The notes: generated from the letters alone by a model not told the origin. A stretch of 64,000 nt of DNA from Rhodospirillales bacterium (GCA_009694195.1 SHVQ01000006.1:1-64000), one strand, 5' to 3'. Shown: positions 44,112-53,513, numbered from the stretch's first letter. Translations and numbers: made by a program.

Positions 44112-47100
44112 ATGGCGCACCGCGCGTGGGTCCTTATCGGCGTCGCGTTGGCGCTGGCCGGCTGTCTTCCCGAAGTCATGGGCCCGCGACCCGCCCAGGC
44201 GCCGACGGCGCCCCCGGCCCCCCGCGCGCAATCGGCGGAAGAGGCGGCGGCCAAGAGCAGCGGCTGCTTGACCTGCCACACGGAGACCGATTCCCCGAGC
44301 ATGCATGCGAGCGCCCTCGTCAATCTCGGGTGCGCCGATTGTCACGGCGGGGACGCGACCGTCGTGCGGAAGTCCGGCGAAGACATGCAAGCGATGGCGC
44401 GCGCACACGTCATGCCGCGCCACCCGAAGGAATGGGATTTCCCCAGAAGCCGCAACCCGGAACGCACGTACACGCTTCTCAACCGCGAGTCTCCGGAATA
44501 CGTCCGGTTCATGAACCCGAGCGACCTCCGGGTGGCGCGCGAGGCCTGCGGGGCCTGCCACCTCCCGATCATCCAGGCGGTCGAGCGCAGTCTGATGTCG
44601 ACCGGGGCTATGTTGTGGGGCGGCGCCGCCTACAACAACGGCATCCTGCCCTTCAAGCGATACGCCTTCGGGGAAGCGTACACGCGCGACGGTCAGGCGG
44701 CGAAGCTCGTCAATCCGATCCCGCCCGATGAAAAAATGACGCGGCGGGGAATTCTGCCGGAGCTGCTGCCGCTGCCGCCCTGGGAGGTCGTCCCGCCGGG
44801 CGACGTGTTCCGCGTCTTCGAGCGCGGCGGGCGCAACATCGTGACCCAGTTCCCCGAGGTCGGGCTGCCGAACGCGTTGGGACAGCTTCAGCGCCTCGAA
44901 GAGCCCGGCCGCCCGGATATCAGGCAGTCCAACCGCGGTCCCGGCACGGGCCTGCGGATCGCGGTGCCGATCATCAACGTCCACAAGACGCGCCTCAACG
45001 ATCCGGTCTTGTGGTTTCTCGGCACCAACGACCAGCCCGGCGACTACCGGTCCTCCGGCTGCGCCTCATGTCACGTGATCTACGCCAATGACCGCGATCC
45101 GCGCCACTCGGGGGCCTACGGCCGCTTCGGTCATGAGGGCAAGACGGCGACCGTCGACCCGACAATCCCGAAGATCGAAGAAGGCCACCCCATCAAGCAC
45201 GTCTTCACGAACGCGATCCCGACCAGCCAGTGCATGGTCTGCCACATGCACCAGCCCAACATTTTCGTGAACAGCTATCTCGGCTACACCATGTGGGACT
45301 ACGAGTCGGACGCCCCGCACATGTGGCCGAAGGAGCAGAAGTACCCGAGCTCTTCCGAGATGCACTCCATCCTCGAGCGCAATCCCGAAGAGGCGGCGAT
45401 CCGCGGCAAATGGGGCGACCCCACGTTTCTCAAAAATGTGAGCAGCCTCAACCCGAAGCTCAAGGACACGCAGTTCGCCGACTACCACGGCCACGGCTGG
45501 AACTTCCGCGCCGTCTTCAAGCGCGACCGCAAAGGCAACCTCCTCGACAAGCAAGGCGCTCAAGTCGCCCCCGACGATCCGGACAAATGGCTGAATGCCG
45601 TGCATCTCTCGAGCGTGCACGTGGACGTCGGCATGCACTGCGTCGACTGCCACTTCTCTCAGGACGCCCACGGCAACGGCCACATCTACGGCGAGGTTCC
45701 CGCCGCGATCGAAATTCGCTGCGCCGACTGCCACGGGACAGCCAGCAGCTATCCCACACTGCGGACGTCCGGGCCCGCGGCGCCCCCGGTCGGCACCGAC
45801 CTCGCGCTGAAGCGCAACCCGGACGGCCGCAGGCGCTTCGAATGGCGGGGCCCCGAGTGCGACAAGGCCGTCGATCAGCCGCGCGACTGCCGGCTTTTCC
45901 AGCGCTCGATCCTCGATCCCCAGCTCGAGTGGGAGATGAGTCTGGTCAAGGACACGATTCGCCCGGAGCACCCGTCGTACAACGAAAAGGCGGCCCGCGC
46001 GAAGCTCATGGCGAAGGGCGCGCCGAACATGCAGTGGGGACCGGGCGTCGCGAAGGCGGACCGGGCTCACAAGGAGGAGGAGATGGAGTGCTACACCTGC
46101 CATCTCTCCTGGACCACGTCCTGCGCCGGCTGCCATCTGCCGATCCAGGCCAACTGGAAGACCGATCGGCACCATTACGACGGCGGCGAGACACGCAACT
46201 TCGCGACCTATAACCCGCAAGTCGCGCGCGACGATATGTTCCAGCTCGGCCGGCACGCGAGCGTCAAGGGCAATACCATCGCGCCGATCCGTTCGTCCTC
46301 GGCGCTCGTGCTCTCCTCCCAGAACGTGAACCGCGAGCGGATCTATATTTCCCAGCCCCCGGTCTCCGCGAGCGGTTTTTCCAGCCAGGCGTTCGCGCCC
46401 CATTTCCCCCATACGGAGCGGAAGACGGAGACGAAGACCTGCACCGACTGCCATCTTTCCCGGGCGGGCGACAACAACGCGATCATGGCCCAGTTGCTGT
46501 TGCAGGGGACGAACTTCGTCAATTTTGTCGGGCCCATCGCGTGGGTCGGTCTCGAAAGCGGCGTCGAGGGGGTTCGCGTCGCCGAGTACGACGAGCCGCA
46601 GGCGGTGATCGGGAGTTACCTGCACCGTTACGCCTACCCCGACTGGCACCGCGATCACGAGGCGCGCGGGCGGGCGCTGGCGGAAAGCTACAGCCACGGC
46701 GGGGGGCGAGCCGGCTGCGTTCAGGTGCGGGGCGAGTATCTTTTCGCGGCCGAAGGCGGGAAGGGGATGCGCGTCTACGACGTGGCCTCGATCGCGAACA
46801 AGGGCATCTCGCAGCGCATCATCACCGCGCCATTCTCGCCCATGGGCCAGGACACCCACATCGCCTCGGCCAACGCGACGTGCGTGGCGCTTCCCACCAA
46901 CCAGCCGATTCACCCACCGCGCAACCGCGGAGAGCTCATGCGCGGGGTGAACGAGGAACAGCCGTTTCACGCCATCTACAACTACGCGTTCGTCACCGAT
47001 GCGGTCGAAGGCCTGATCGTCACCGAGGTGAATACCCTGCAGGACGGAGAGGCTCGCAACAATTTCGTCGCCCGCGCGCTCACGTGGAACGAAGGCGGCT

Positions 47101-47879
47101 TCCTCACCGGGGCCCGCCACCTGACGATCGCCGGGACGCATTTCTATGTCGCGACGCCCCGGGGCGTGGTCGTGCTGGACATGAACGACCCTTTGCGGCC
47201 GCGCGTCGCCGCGACGATCGACACGCCCGATGCGCGTTCAACGGCCGTTCAGTTCCGCTATCTCTTCGTGGCGGACGGGCGTGGGCTCCAGGTGGTCGAT
47301 ATCACCGATCCCGAACGGCCGCGGATCGACCCGCAAGCACGGATCCCCATCGCGGACGCCCGCCGCGTCTATGTGGCCCGCACGTTCGCTTACGTGGCAG
47401 CCGGCGCCGAGGGCCTGATCATCGTCGACGTGGAGCGGCCGACCGCTCCCCGCGCCTTTAAGGCCTTCGCCGCGGACGGCCGCATCCGGGACGCTTCCGA
47501 CGTCGTCGTCGCGACCACGAATGCCTCTCTCTTCGCCTATGTGGCCGACGGCGCGAACGGCCTGCATGTCCTGCAACTCACGTCGCCCGACAGCCAGCCG
47601 AATTTCTACGGCTTCAGCCCCGACCCTGTCCCGGAATGGATCGCCACGCGCAAAACCGCCAAGCCCGCCCGGGCGCTTTCGAAGCCGCTCGACCGCGACC
47701 GCGCCGTCGACGAATCGGGCAACCAGATCGCGGTGTTCGGGCGGCTCGGCTCGCGCCCGTTCACGCGGAAGGAGATGGAGCGCCTCTATCTTGGGCCCGA
47801 TGGCCGGCCTTGGGTCGTCACCGATGAGGGCCGCCGGGAGGATTATGTGGAAGGCCGCCGGCCCGTGCCCACGCGCTGA
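44112..47879 (+). CDS. Decaheme lipoprotein cytochrome c with C-terminal LVIVD propeller
   Basis: 1255 residues from the ATG at 44112. The lipobox L-A-L-A-G-C puts the lipid cysteine at residue 18, followed by leucine rather than aspartate, so outer-membrane sorting is likely. Ten heme sites lie between residue 52 and about 777: CLTCH, CADCH, CGACH, CASCH, CMVCH, CVDCH, CADCH, CYTCH, CAGCH, CTDCH. From about residue 850 come LVIVD-type propeller repeats (V-V-V-L-D-M-N-D-P-L-R-P, L-Q-V-V-D-I-T-D-P-E-R-P, L-I-I-V-D-V-E-R-P). The long middle part between hemes 3 and 5 has no recognised domain. It could form the outer-surface electron-exit of the barrel, or oxidise a substrate at the propeller. 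The next gene is convergent, 20 bases away. Confidence 0.9.
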   Translation: MAHRAWVLIGVALALAGCLPEVMGPRPAQAPTAPPAPRAQSAEEAAAKSSGCLTCHTETDSPSMHASALVNLGCADCHGGDATVVRKSGEDMQAMARAHVMPRHPKEWDFPRSRNPERTYTLLNRESPEYVRFMNPSDLRVAREACGACHLPIIQAVERSLMSTGAMLWGGAAYNNGILPFKRYAFGEAYTRDGQAAKLVNPIPPDEKMTRRGILPELLPLPPWEVVPPGDVFRVFERGGRNIVTQFPEVGLPNALGQLQRLEEPGRPDIRQSNRGPGTGLRIAVPIINVHKTRLNDPVLWFLGTNDQPGDYRSSGCASCHVIYANDRDPRHSGAYGRFGHEGKTATVDPTIPKIEEGHPIKHVFTNAIPTSQCMVCHMHQPNIFVNSYLGYTMWDYESDAPHMWPKEQKYPSSSEMHSILERNPEEAAIRGKWGDPTFLKNVSSLNPKLKDTQFADYHGHGWNFRAVFKRDRKGNLLDKQGAQVAPDDPDKWLNAVHLSSVHVDVGMHCVDCHFSQDAHGNGHIYGEVPAAIEIRCADCHGTASSYPTLRTSGPAAPPVGTDLALKRNPDGRRRFEWRGPECDKAVDQPRDCRLFQRSILDPQLEWEMSLVKDTIRPEHPSYNEKAARAKLMAKGAPNMQWGPGVAKADRAHKEEEMECYTCHLSWTTSCAGCHLPIQANWKTDRHHYDGGETRNFATYNPQVARDDMFQLGRHASVKGNTIAPIRSSSALVLSSQNVNRERIYISQPPVSASGFSSQAFAPHFPHTERKTETKTCTDCHLSRAGDNNAIMAQLLLQGTNFVNFVGPIAWVGLESGVEGVRVAEYDEPQAVIGSYLHRYAYPDWHRDHEARGRALAESYSHGGGRAGCVQVRGEYLFAAEGGKGMRVYDVASIANKGISQRIITAPFSPMGQDTHIASANATCVALPTNQPIHPPRNRGELMRGVNEEQPFHAIYNYAFVTDAVEGLIVTEVNTLQDGEARNNFVARALTWNEGGFLTGARHLTIAGTHFYVATPRGVVVLDMNDPLRPRVAATIDTPDARSTAVQFRYLFVADGRGLQVVDITDPERPRIDPQARIPIADARRVYVARTFAYVAAGAEGLIIVDVERPTAPRAFKAFAADGRIRDASDVVVATTNASLFAYVADGANGLHVLQLTSPDSQPNFYGFSPDPVPEWIATRKTAKPARALSKPLDRDRAVDESGNQIAVFGRLGSRPFTRKEMERLYLGPDGRPWVVTDEGRREDYVEGRRPVPTR

Positions 47880-47899
47880 CGGGGTGTCGAGGAGCAGAC

Positions 47900-49252
47900 T
47901 CAGAACTGCGGCACGGTCGCCTTGAAGGCGCTCAAGGCCTGGACGAACGCCTGCGGCTTGTATTCTTCGTCCTTATCGAGCGTCGCGTTGCACTTCTCGA
48001 GGGCGGCGTTCATGGCATCGAACTGCTTCTTGTCGATGACCCCGATGTCGCGGAGCGCGTTGATGATCGAGCTCAGTGCCATCGCGGCCTGCTCGGCGCC
48101 CGGATAATCCACGTATTCGCCGCTCATCCCGAAGGCGAGCACGCCGTTGAGGAGGGCACGCACATCGTCCTTCCCGAACGTGTGCTGGGCGAAGCGCCGC
48201 ACCAGATCGTCGGTCGTTTTCCGGAGCGCGCGGGCGCGCTCGATCATCGCCTCATGCCCCTCGGTCGACGCTTTGTGAAGGGCGAGGACATTGCCGGCGA
48301 ACGTTTTCGCCAGCCCGCCGTCGATGTGCTCGAGGACGATCCGCACCATCAGGAGGTTCGAGTCGTTGATGCGCGGGATGCCGGGCCCGAGCCCGACGCT
48401 CGCCCGCGGCGCCCACTTGAGGCCGCTCATGGTGCGATGGCAGGAATAGCAGTCGAAGAAGACGAATTCCGGGAACGCGCCGTCGCGGCCCCGTTTCGGG
48501 TCGGTCATGGCATCCAGCATCATCGAGATCGCCATCGCCTGGCCGACCGCCCAGGTCTGGACGCCGCTCCAGGTCCCTTTGCGCCGCCGATAGTCGGCAT
48601 CCACCTTATGATGAGCAGGCTGGATCGCCGTGAAGGTGTCGAGCTCGAAGCTCATGCGCGGGTGGCCCGCGCCCATGATCCGATGGGTGACGAAGCGGGT
48701 CGCGTCGCCGAAATGACAGGAGAGGCAAAGCCGCGCACGGTTGACAGGGTTGGCGTTCGGATAAAGGCCGTTCTCGACGTTGCGCTGGTGCGTCGCGTTG
48801 GCCGAGATGTGGGTCCCGATCCAGCGCCCGGCGCCGCCGTGGCAGCCTTCGCAGCCGACGCCGTCGGACAGCTGGAATGTCGGATGTCGGCGCGCTTGCG
48901 GCACGTTGTCGGCGTGACAGTCGAGGCAGATGTCGGCCTTGTGGGCGGCCTCGAGGCCGAGGTTCTTGGCGATCCGCTGCGAGCGCTGGCCCAAGAGAAC
49001 CTGATACGCTTTCGCGTGTTTATCCTGCCGGGTCCAGGTGATGTACTCGTTCTGCAGGATGTTGGAATTCGGCCACGCCTCGACGGCGCCGTGGCAGGTG
49101 CTGCCGGCGCAGGTCGCGACGCCCATATGGACGTCCTTGTCGGCGAACGGCACCGCCGGATCGGCGCTCCGCACGGCCGGTGACGCAACCGCCGCATACG
49201 CCGCCACGGCCGCCGTCGCGATCGTCAAACGTCGTAAAAGGCCGGCAGTCAT
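47900..49252 (-). CDS. Pentaheme cytochrome c (c554-like) with one CX4CH site
   Basis: 450 residues with a signal peptide (cut near S-A-D at 29-31). Heme sites are C-A-G-S-T-C-H (CX4CH, cysteines 48 and 53) and four C-x-x-C-H sites (CLDCH, CEGCH, CLSCH, CYSCH). The pattern and size recall the periplasmic c554/multiheme NirT-like group. The C-terminal 180 residues are helical and heme-free. It could shuttle electrons between the inner-membrane decaheme and the outer-membrane lipoprotein. It is transcribed toward the cluster's last gene. Upstream, GGGGGGG lies just before the ATG. Confidence 0.85.
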   Translation of the reverse strand: MTAGLLRRLTIATAAVAAYAAVASPAVRSADPAVPFADKDVHMGVATCAGSTCHGAVEAWPNSNILQNEYITWTRQDKHAKAYQVLLGQRSQRIAKNLGLEAAHKADICLDCHADNVPQARRHPTFQLSDGVGCEGCHGGAGRWIGTHISANATHQRNVENGLYPNANPVNRARLCLSCHFGDATRFVTHRIMGAGHPRMSFELDTFTAIQPAHHKVDADYRRRKGTWSGVQTWAVGQAMAISMMLDAMTDPKRGRDGAFPEFVFFDCYSCHRTMSGLKWAPRASVGLGPGIPRINDSNLLMVRIVLEHIDGGLAKTFAGNVLALHKASTEGHEAMIERARALRKTTDDLVRRFAQHTFGKDDVRALLNGVLAFGMSGEYVDYPGAEQAAMALSSIINALRDIGVIDKKQFDAMNAALEKCNATLDKDEEYKPQAFVQALSAFKATVPQF

Positions 49253-49356
49253 CCCCCCCCTCGCTCGTTTTCTCGATTATCGCCCCGTCGATGCCGGTGG
49301 GAAAATAATAAAGACTCGTCCCCCCGGTGGAAAGATAGAGTAAACTAGCAAATAAA

Positions 49357-49374
49357 GCGGGTCCTTAGACCCGC
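49357..49374. terminator. GCGGGTC-CTTA-GACCCGC hairpin with T-run on the minus strand
   Basis: Perfect seven-base stem with four-base loop. On the minus strand it is followed by TTTATTTG, like a factor-independent terminator. It lies in the leader of the pentaheme cytochrome gene, so it could be an attenuator, or stop antisense transcription coming from the secretion genes. Function unproven. Confidence 0.35.
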
Positions 49375-49410
49375 CCTTGACCGGACTTGACCCTGGGGGG
49401 CAGCGTAGGG

Positions 49411-50148
49411 ATGTCGTCGACCGCCGCCGCTGCGGTTCTCGCAGCGCCGTTCGTCGGAAGCTTTCTGGCGACCTTGGCCGCCCGTCTTCCGGCCCGCCGT
49501 GAAACCGTTTTCGCGCGTTCCCAGTGTCCCGCATGCGCCCGGAACCTTGCGCCGCGCGATCTCGTGCCGGTGCTGAGCTGGGCCATGAATCGCGGGCAGT
49601 GCCGCTACTGCGCCGCGCCCATCGACAAGAGCTATCTCCTGATGGAGCTTGCGGCCGTCGGCGTCGCGGTCTGGGCCGTCGTCGCCCTCGAAGGAGCTTA
49701 CATCCTGGCGGGGTGTGCGCTCGGCTGGACCTTGCTCACGCTCGCCGTAATCGATATCAGACATTTCACACTCCCGGACGCGCTCACGGTCCCGCTTCTC
49801 GCCCTCGGGCTCCTTCTGGCCGCTCTCCGCGGCTGGCCGGCCTTTCTTGATGCCGGGATTGGTGCCGCCGCGGGGTTCGCCGTCTTCGCCGCCGTTGGCT
49901 GGGTTCATTGGCGCCTGCGGTCGCGGGAAGGCCTCGGTCTTGGGGATGCCAAGCTTCTCGCTGCCGCCGGTGCCTGGGTCGCATGGTCGGGGCTCGCGAG
50001 CGTCGTGCTCGTCGCCAGTCTGGCGGCTCTCGCCTCGGCGGCCGCTCGCATTCTGCTCCACGGGCGCGACACGCCCGCGCCTATTGCGTTTGGTCCCTAT
50101 CTCGGGATTGCCACATGGCTGATCGTGCTGTACGGGCCGCTGGTGTAG
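49411..50148 (+). CDS. gspO: Prepilin peptidase, type II secretion (GspO/PilD)
   Basis: 245 residues, inner-membrane aspartyl protease that cuts and methylates pseudopilins. The zinc-type cysteine pairs C39-x2-C42 and C64-x2-C67 are present, then several membrane helices. The two catalytic aspartates are in V-I-D-I-R-H-F-T-L-P-D and G-L-G-L-G-D-A-K. The ATG at 49411 has GTAGGG before it. It heads the plus-strand secretion operon and overlaps gspE by 34 bases. Confidence 0.92.
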   Translation: MSSTAAAAVLAAPFVGSFLATLAARLPARRETVFARSQCPACARNLAPRDLVPVLSWAMNRGQCRYCAAPIDKSYLLMELAAVGVAVWAVVALEGAYILAGCALGWTLLTLAVIDIRHFTLPDALTVPLLALGLLLAALRGWPAFLDAGIGAAAGFAVFAAVGWVHWRLRSREGLGLGDAKLLAAAGAWVAWSGLASVVLVASLAALASAAARILLHGRDTPAPIAFGPYLGIATWLIVLYGPLV

Positions 50149-51821
50149 CCGCCGGCGCCCCCGCCCGCGAGGGATTCTCCGGGATCCTGTTGCAGCGGGG
50201 CGCGATCGGCGAGCGTGACCTCGCGCGCGCCCGGGCGGTGGCCGAGGCGAGCGGCGAGCCCCTTCATTTGGTCCTCGTGCGTCTCGGTCTCGTCGCCGAG
50301 GCGGCGATGGCGAGCGCGCTGGCCGAGAGCTTGGGGCTGCCTCTTGCGGGCGAAGCCGATTTTCCGCGCCGCCCGATCCTCGCGGATCGCGTGGCGGTAA
50401 GCTTCCTTGAAGCGTGCCGCATTATCCCGTTGTCCGACGGCGATTCCGGCGTCGCCGTGGCGCTCGCCGACCCTCTCGATAGCGAAACGCTGAAGGCGCT
50501 CAGGATGAAGTTCGGGAAGCCGGTGACCGCGTGGGTCGCGGTGCCGGGAGTGCTCGACCGCCATCTCAAGCGTCTGTACGGCCGGGATGACGCGGCCGCC
50601 CTCGAAGCAAAGCTGCCGAGCGAGGGCTGGATTGCCGCGGCCGACGTCGAGACGCTGCGGGACCTCGCGAGCGACGTTCCCATCGTCCGGGCGGTCAACC
50701 GGATGATCGCGGACGCCGTCGCCGAGCGCGCGTCGGACATTCACATGGAACCTTACGCGGGTGAGCTCCGCGTCCGGCACCGCATCGACGGCGTGCTGCG
50801 ACCGGTCGCGCCGCCTCCGCTCGCCCAGTACCCGGGAATCGTGAGCCGCATCAAAATTCTCGCCAACCTCGACGTCGTCGAGCGCCGGCTTCCGCAGGAC
50901 GGACGGTGCAAGGTCCACGTCCAGGGGCGGACCATCGACATCCGGGTTTCCTGCGTGCCGAGCTTGCAGGGCGAGAGCCTCGTTCTCCGCATTCTCGACA
51001 AGGCGAGCGCGCCGCTATCGCTCGACCGTCTCGGCTTCGACGCCGCCGTATCCCGGGGGATCGACCGCTTGATCGCGCAGGACGGCGGGATCGTCCTGGT
51101 GACCGGTCCGACCGGCAGCGGAAAAACCACGACGCTCTATGCAGCGCTCCAGAAGGTCGATACCACCGGGCGGAAGCTGGTTACGGTCGAAGACCCGGTC
51201 GAATACGAGCTTCCCGGCATCACCCAGATCCAAGTCCAGCCGCACATCGGGTTGGGGTTCGCCCGCGTGCTTCGCTCCGTGCTCCGCCACGATCCCGACG
51301 TTCTGATGGTCGGCGAGATCCGCGATCGGGAAACGGCCGAGATTGCCGTTCAGGCGGCTCTCACCGGACACCTCGTTCTCTCCACCCTCCATACCAACGA
51401 CGCCGCGAGCGCGATCATCCGGCTTACGGACATGGGCGTGGAGCCGTATCTTTTGACCTCGGCGTTGAGGGGCGTGCTTGCCCAGCGCCTGGTGCGGACG
51501 CTCTGTGACGCGTGCCGGGCGCCGCGGACGGACGTTCCGGACGCCGTAAAAGCCGTGCATCCGGCGGCGCCGAAGCTGTTCGACGCCCGCGGCTGCGAGC
51601 GGTGCGGGGAAACCGGCTACTTCGGGCGAATGGCCGTCGCCGAGCTTCTGCCCGTCGATGACACCATACGCGCGGCAATCCTCGCCGGCGCCGACTCCGC
51701 TGTCATCGCGAAGCACGGCCGCGCCGGCGGCATGCGCACCATGACCGAGGATGGTCTCGCGAAGGCGGCGGCGGGCGTGACGACGGTCGAGGAAGTCCTC
51801 CGGGTGACGGGAGCGCTCTGA
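50115..51821 (+). CDS. gspE: Type II secretion ATPase GspE
   Basis: 568 residues from the ATG at 50115, inside the end of gspO. It has the N-terminal T2SSE domain, then the ATPase with Walker A G-P-T-G-S-G-K-T at 331-338, an Asp box V-E-D-P-V-E-Y, Walker B V-G-E-I-R-D-R-E-T-A and a His box L-S-T-L-H-T-N-D-A. The C-terminal four-cysteine zinc module is C-D-A-C ... C-E-R-C near 464-500. It drives pseudopilus assembly from the cytoplasm. Confidence 0.95.
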   Translation: MADRAVRAAGVAAGAPAREGFSGILLQRGAIGERDLARARAVAEASGEPLHLVLVRLGLVAEAAMASALAESLGLPLAGEADFPRRPILADRVAVSFLEACRIIPLSDGDSGVAVALADPLDSETLKALRMKFGKPVTAWVAVPGVLDRHLKRLYGRDDAAALEAKLPSEGWIAAADVETLRDLASDVPIVRAVNRMIADAVAERASDIHMEPYAGELRVRHRIDGVLRPVAPPPLAQYPGIVSRIKILANLDVVERRLPQDGRCKVHVQGRTIDIRVSCVPSLQGESLVLRILDKASAPLSLDRLGFDAAVSRGIDRLIAQDGGIVLVTGPTGSGKTTTLYAALQKVDTTGRKLVTVEDPVEYELPGITQIQVQPHIGLGFARVLRSVLRHDPDVLMVGEIRDRETAEIAVQAALTGHLVLSTLHTNDAASAIIRLTDMGVEPYLLTSALRGVLAQRLVRTLCDACRAPRTDVPDAVKAVHPAAPKLFDARGCERCGETGYFGRMAVAELLPVDDTIRAAILAGADSAVIAKHGRAGGMRTMTEDGLAKAAAGVTTVEEVLRVTGAL

Positions 51822-51823
51822 GC

Positions 51824-53086
51824 ATGGCGCGGTTCCGCTACCGAGCGGTTTCATCGGACGGCGCGATGACCGAGGACGTGACCGAGGCGCCGAGCCGCGA
51901 CGCCGTCATATCCCGGCTTCGCGATGCCGGCCATTTTCCCGTCCGCATCTCCGCGCTGGAAGGCGATCCCGACTCCGCCGGTGGAGATGCCTCGCCCGCT
52001 GGTGAAGCGCGGGGCCGACAGAAGGCGTCTTCCGCGAAGCGCCGGCGCGGGTCCCGCATTTCGCGCGAACGGCTCGCCGTTGCGACGCGCGAGCTGCAGA
52101 CGCTGCTCGCGGCCGGGCTTACGTTGGATCGCGCGCTCGGCGTGCTTGCCGAGACACGCGCCGTGGGCGCGGTGGGTCCGCTGATGTCCGATCTCCGGGC
52201 AAAGGTTCGGGAGGGCGAGCCGCTTTCCCTCGCCATGGCCGAACATCCGGAAACGTTCAGCTCCTTCTATCGCGCGATGACTCATGCCGGGGAGGCCGGC
52301 AACTCTCTCGCCGAGGCGCTTGGGCGGCTCGCCGGATATCTGGAGCGGGCCGAGGCGCTGCTGCGGACCCTCCGTTCGTCGCTCATCTATCCGACGATTC
52401 TGCTTCTCACCGCGTTTGTATCGGTCATCGCGATCATGACCTTCGTCGTGCCGCAGTTCGAGCTTCTGTTCCGCCAGTCGGGCGCCAACCTGCCGTGGCT
52501 CACGCACGCGGTGTTGCGTATCTCCGCCTTTCTCCGGGACTTCGGTTGGTTGATTGCCGTCGTGCTGTTGGCGATGGGGTTCGCCCTCCATCTGCACTGG
52601 CGGCAGCCGCAGGCCCGCCGCAGGCGCGACCGGTTCCTACTTGCCGTTCCGGCGGTCGGGCCCTTGATCGCCGAGGTGGAGGTCGAGCGTTTCGCCCGCG
52701 CGCTCGCCGCCCTGCTCGGGAACGGCGTCCACCTGCCGGCGGCGCTGGCTCTGGCCGAGGGGACGATCGGTAACCAGGCCCTGGCGGGCGCTGTGGCGGG
52801 AGCCGCCGAAGACGTGCGGCAGGGGCGGCGGCTTGCCGATGCGCTCGCCGGCACGGCCTTCCCGCCGCTTGCGGTGCAGCTCATCCGGGTCGGTGAGGAA
52901 GCGGGAAATCTGGGCGGCCTCCTCCTCACGCTCGCCGATCTCTATGCCGCCGAGACCGATGCCGCCCTCAAGCGACTGGTCGCGGTGGTTGAGCCCTTGC
53001 TGATCGTCGGAATCGGGCTTTTTGTCGCCGTCGTCGTGATCTCGTTCCTAACCGCCGTCGTGGGGGTTCATGACCTTGCATTCTGA
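51824..53086 (+). CDS. gspF: Type II secretion inner-membrane platform protein GspF
   Basis: 420 residues with the two repeated T2SSF domains (about 80-200 and 280-400), each ending in a membrane helix. The N-terminus M-A-R-F-R-Y-R-A-V-S is typical. It anchors GspE and the pseudopilus base. The region 60-80 is a low-complexity linker with many K/R/S residues. Overlaps gspG by 17 bases. Confidence 0.95.
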   Translation: MARFRYRAVSSDGAMTEDVTEAPSRDAVISRLRDAGHFPVRISALEGDPDSAGGDASPAGEARGRQKASSAKRRRGSRISRERLAVATRELQTLLAAGLTLDRALGVLAETRAVGAVGPLMSDLRAKVREGEPLSLAMAEHPETFSSFYRAMTHAGEAGNSLAEALGRLAGYLERAEALLRTLRSSLIYPTILLLTAFVSVIAIMTFVVPQFELLFRQSGANLPWLTHAVLRISAFLRDFGWLIAVVLLAMGFALHLHWRQPQARRRRDRFLLAVPAVGPLIAEVEVERFARALAALLGNGVHLPAALALAEGTIGNQALAGAVAGAAEDVRQGRRLADALAGTAFPPLAVQLIRVGEEAGNLGGLLLTLADLYAAETDAALKRLVAVVEPLLIVGIGLFVAVVVISFLTAVVGVHDLAF

Positions 53087-53513
53087 AAGAACCGACCGAC
53101 GTCGCCGCGCGGCCGGCTTTACGCTGATCGAGTTGCTGGTTGTTCTCGTCATTCTCGGCCTCCTCGTGGGGATCGTGGTGCCGCGCGCGATCGGTTATCT
53201 CTCGAAAGCCAAGTCGGACGTCGCCAAAATTCAGCTCGAGAATCTGGCGACGAGCCTCGATCTGTTCCGGCTGGACGTCGGGCGCTATCCGAACCAGGAC
53301 GAAGGGCTGCAGGCTCTCGTCGCGCGGCCGTCGGGTATTGTCACGTGGCGCGGTCCGTACCTCAAGGCGAGCAGCGTCCCGCTCGATCCATGGGAGCGGG
53401 CGTACGTCTACGAGATTCCCGGCAAGCGCGGCGGCCCTTACGAGCTTTTGTCCTTCGGCGCGGACGGCACCCGAGGCGGCGAGGGCGAGAATGCCGACAT
53501 TACCGCCAAATGA
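53070..53513 (+). CDS. gspG: Major pseudopilin GspG
   Basis: 147 residues. The prepilin leader ends R-A-A-G then F-T-L-I-E-L-L, so cleavage falls after glycine with glutamate at +5. The C-terminal domain has the G-R-Y-P-N-Q-D-E-G-L-Q-A-L and W-R-G-P-Y-L motifs of GspG, including the calcium-site region. It forms the pseudopilus shaft. Overlaps gspH. Confidence 0.95.
   Translation: MTLHSERTDRRRRAAGFTLIELLVVLVILGLLVGIVVPRAIGYLSKAKSDVAKIQLENLATSLDLFRLDVGRYPNQDEGLQALVARPSGIVTWRGPYLKASSVPLDPWERAYVYEIPGKRGGPYELLSFGADGTRGGEGENADITAK

Noticed and set aside
42224..44323. Long open frame (about 700 codons) antisense to the outer-membrane barrel gene
   Set aside because: No family resemblance, R/V/E-rich composition typical of the antisense of GC-rich coding DNA; the plus-strand gene has a signal peptide and ordered neighbours.
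45066..47141. Long open frame antisense to the decaheme lipoprotein gene
   Set aside because: Shadow of a gene with ten heme motifs on the other strand; no start signal or domain.
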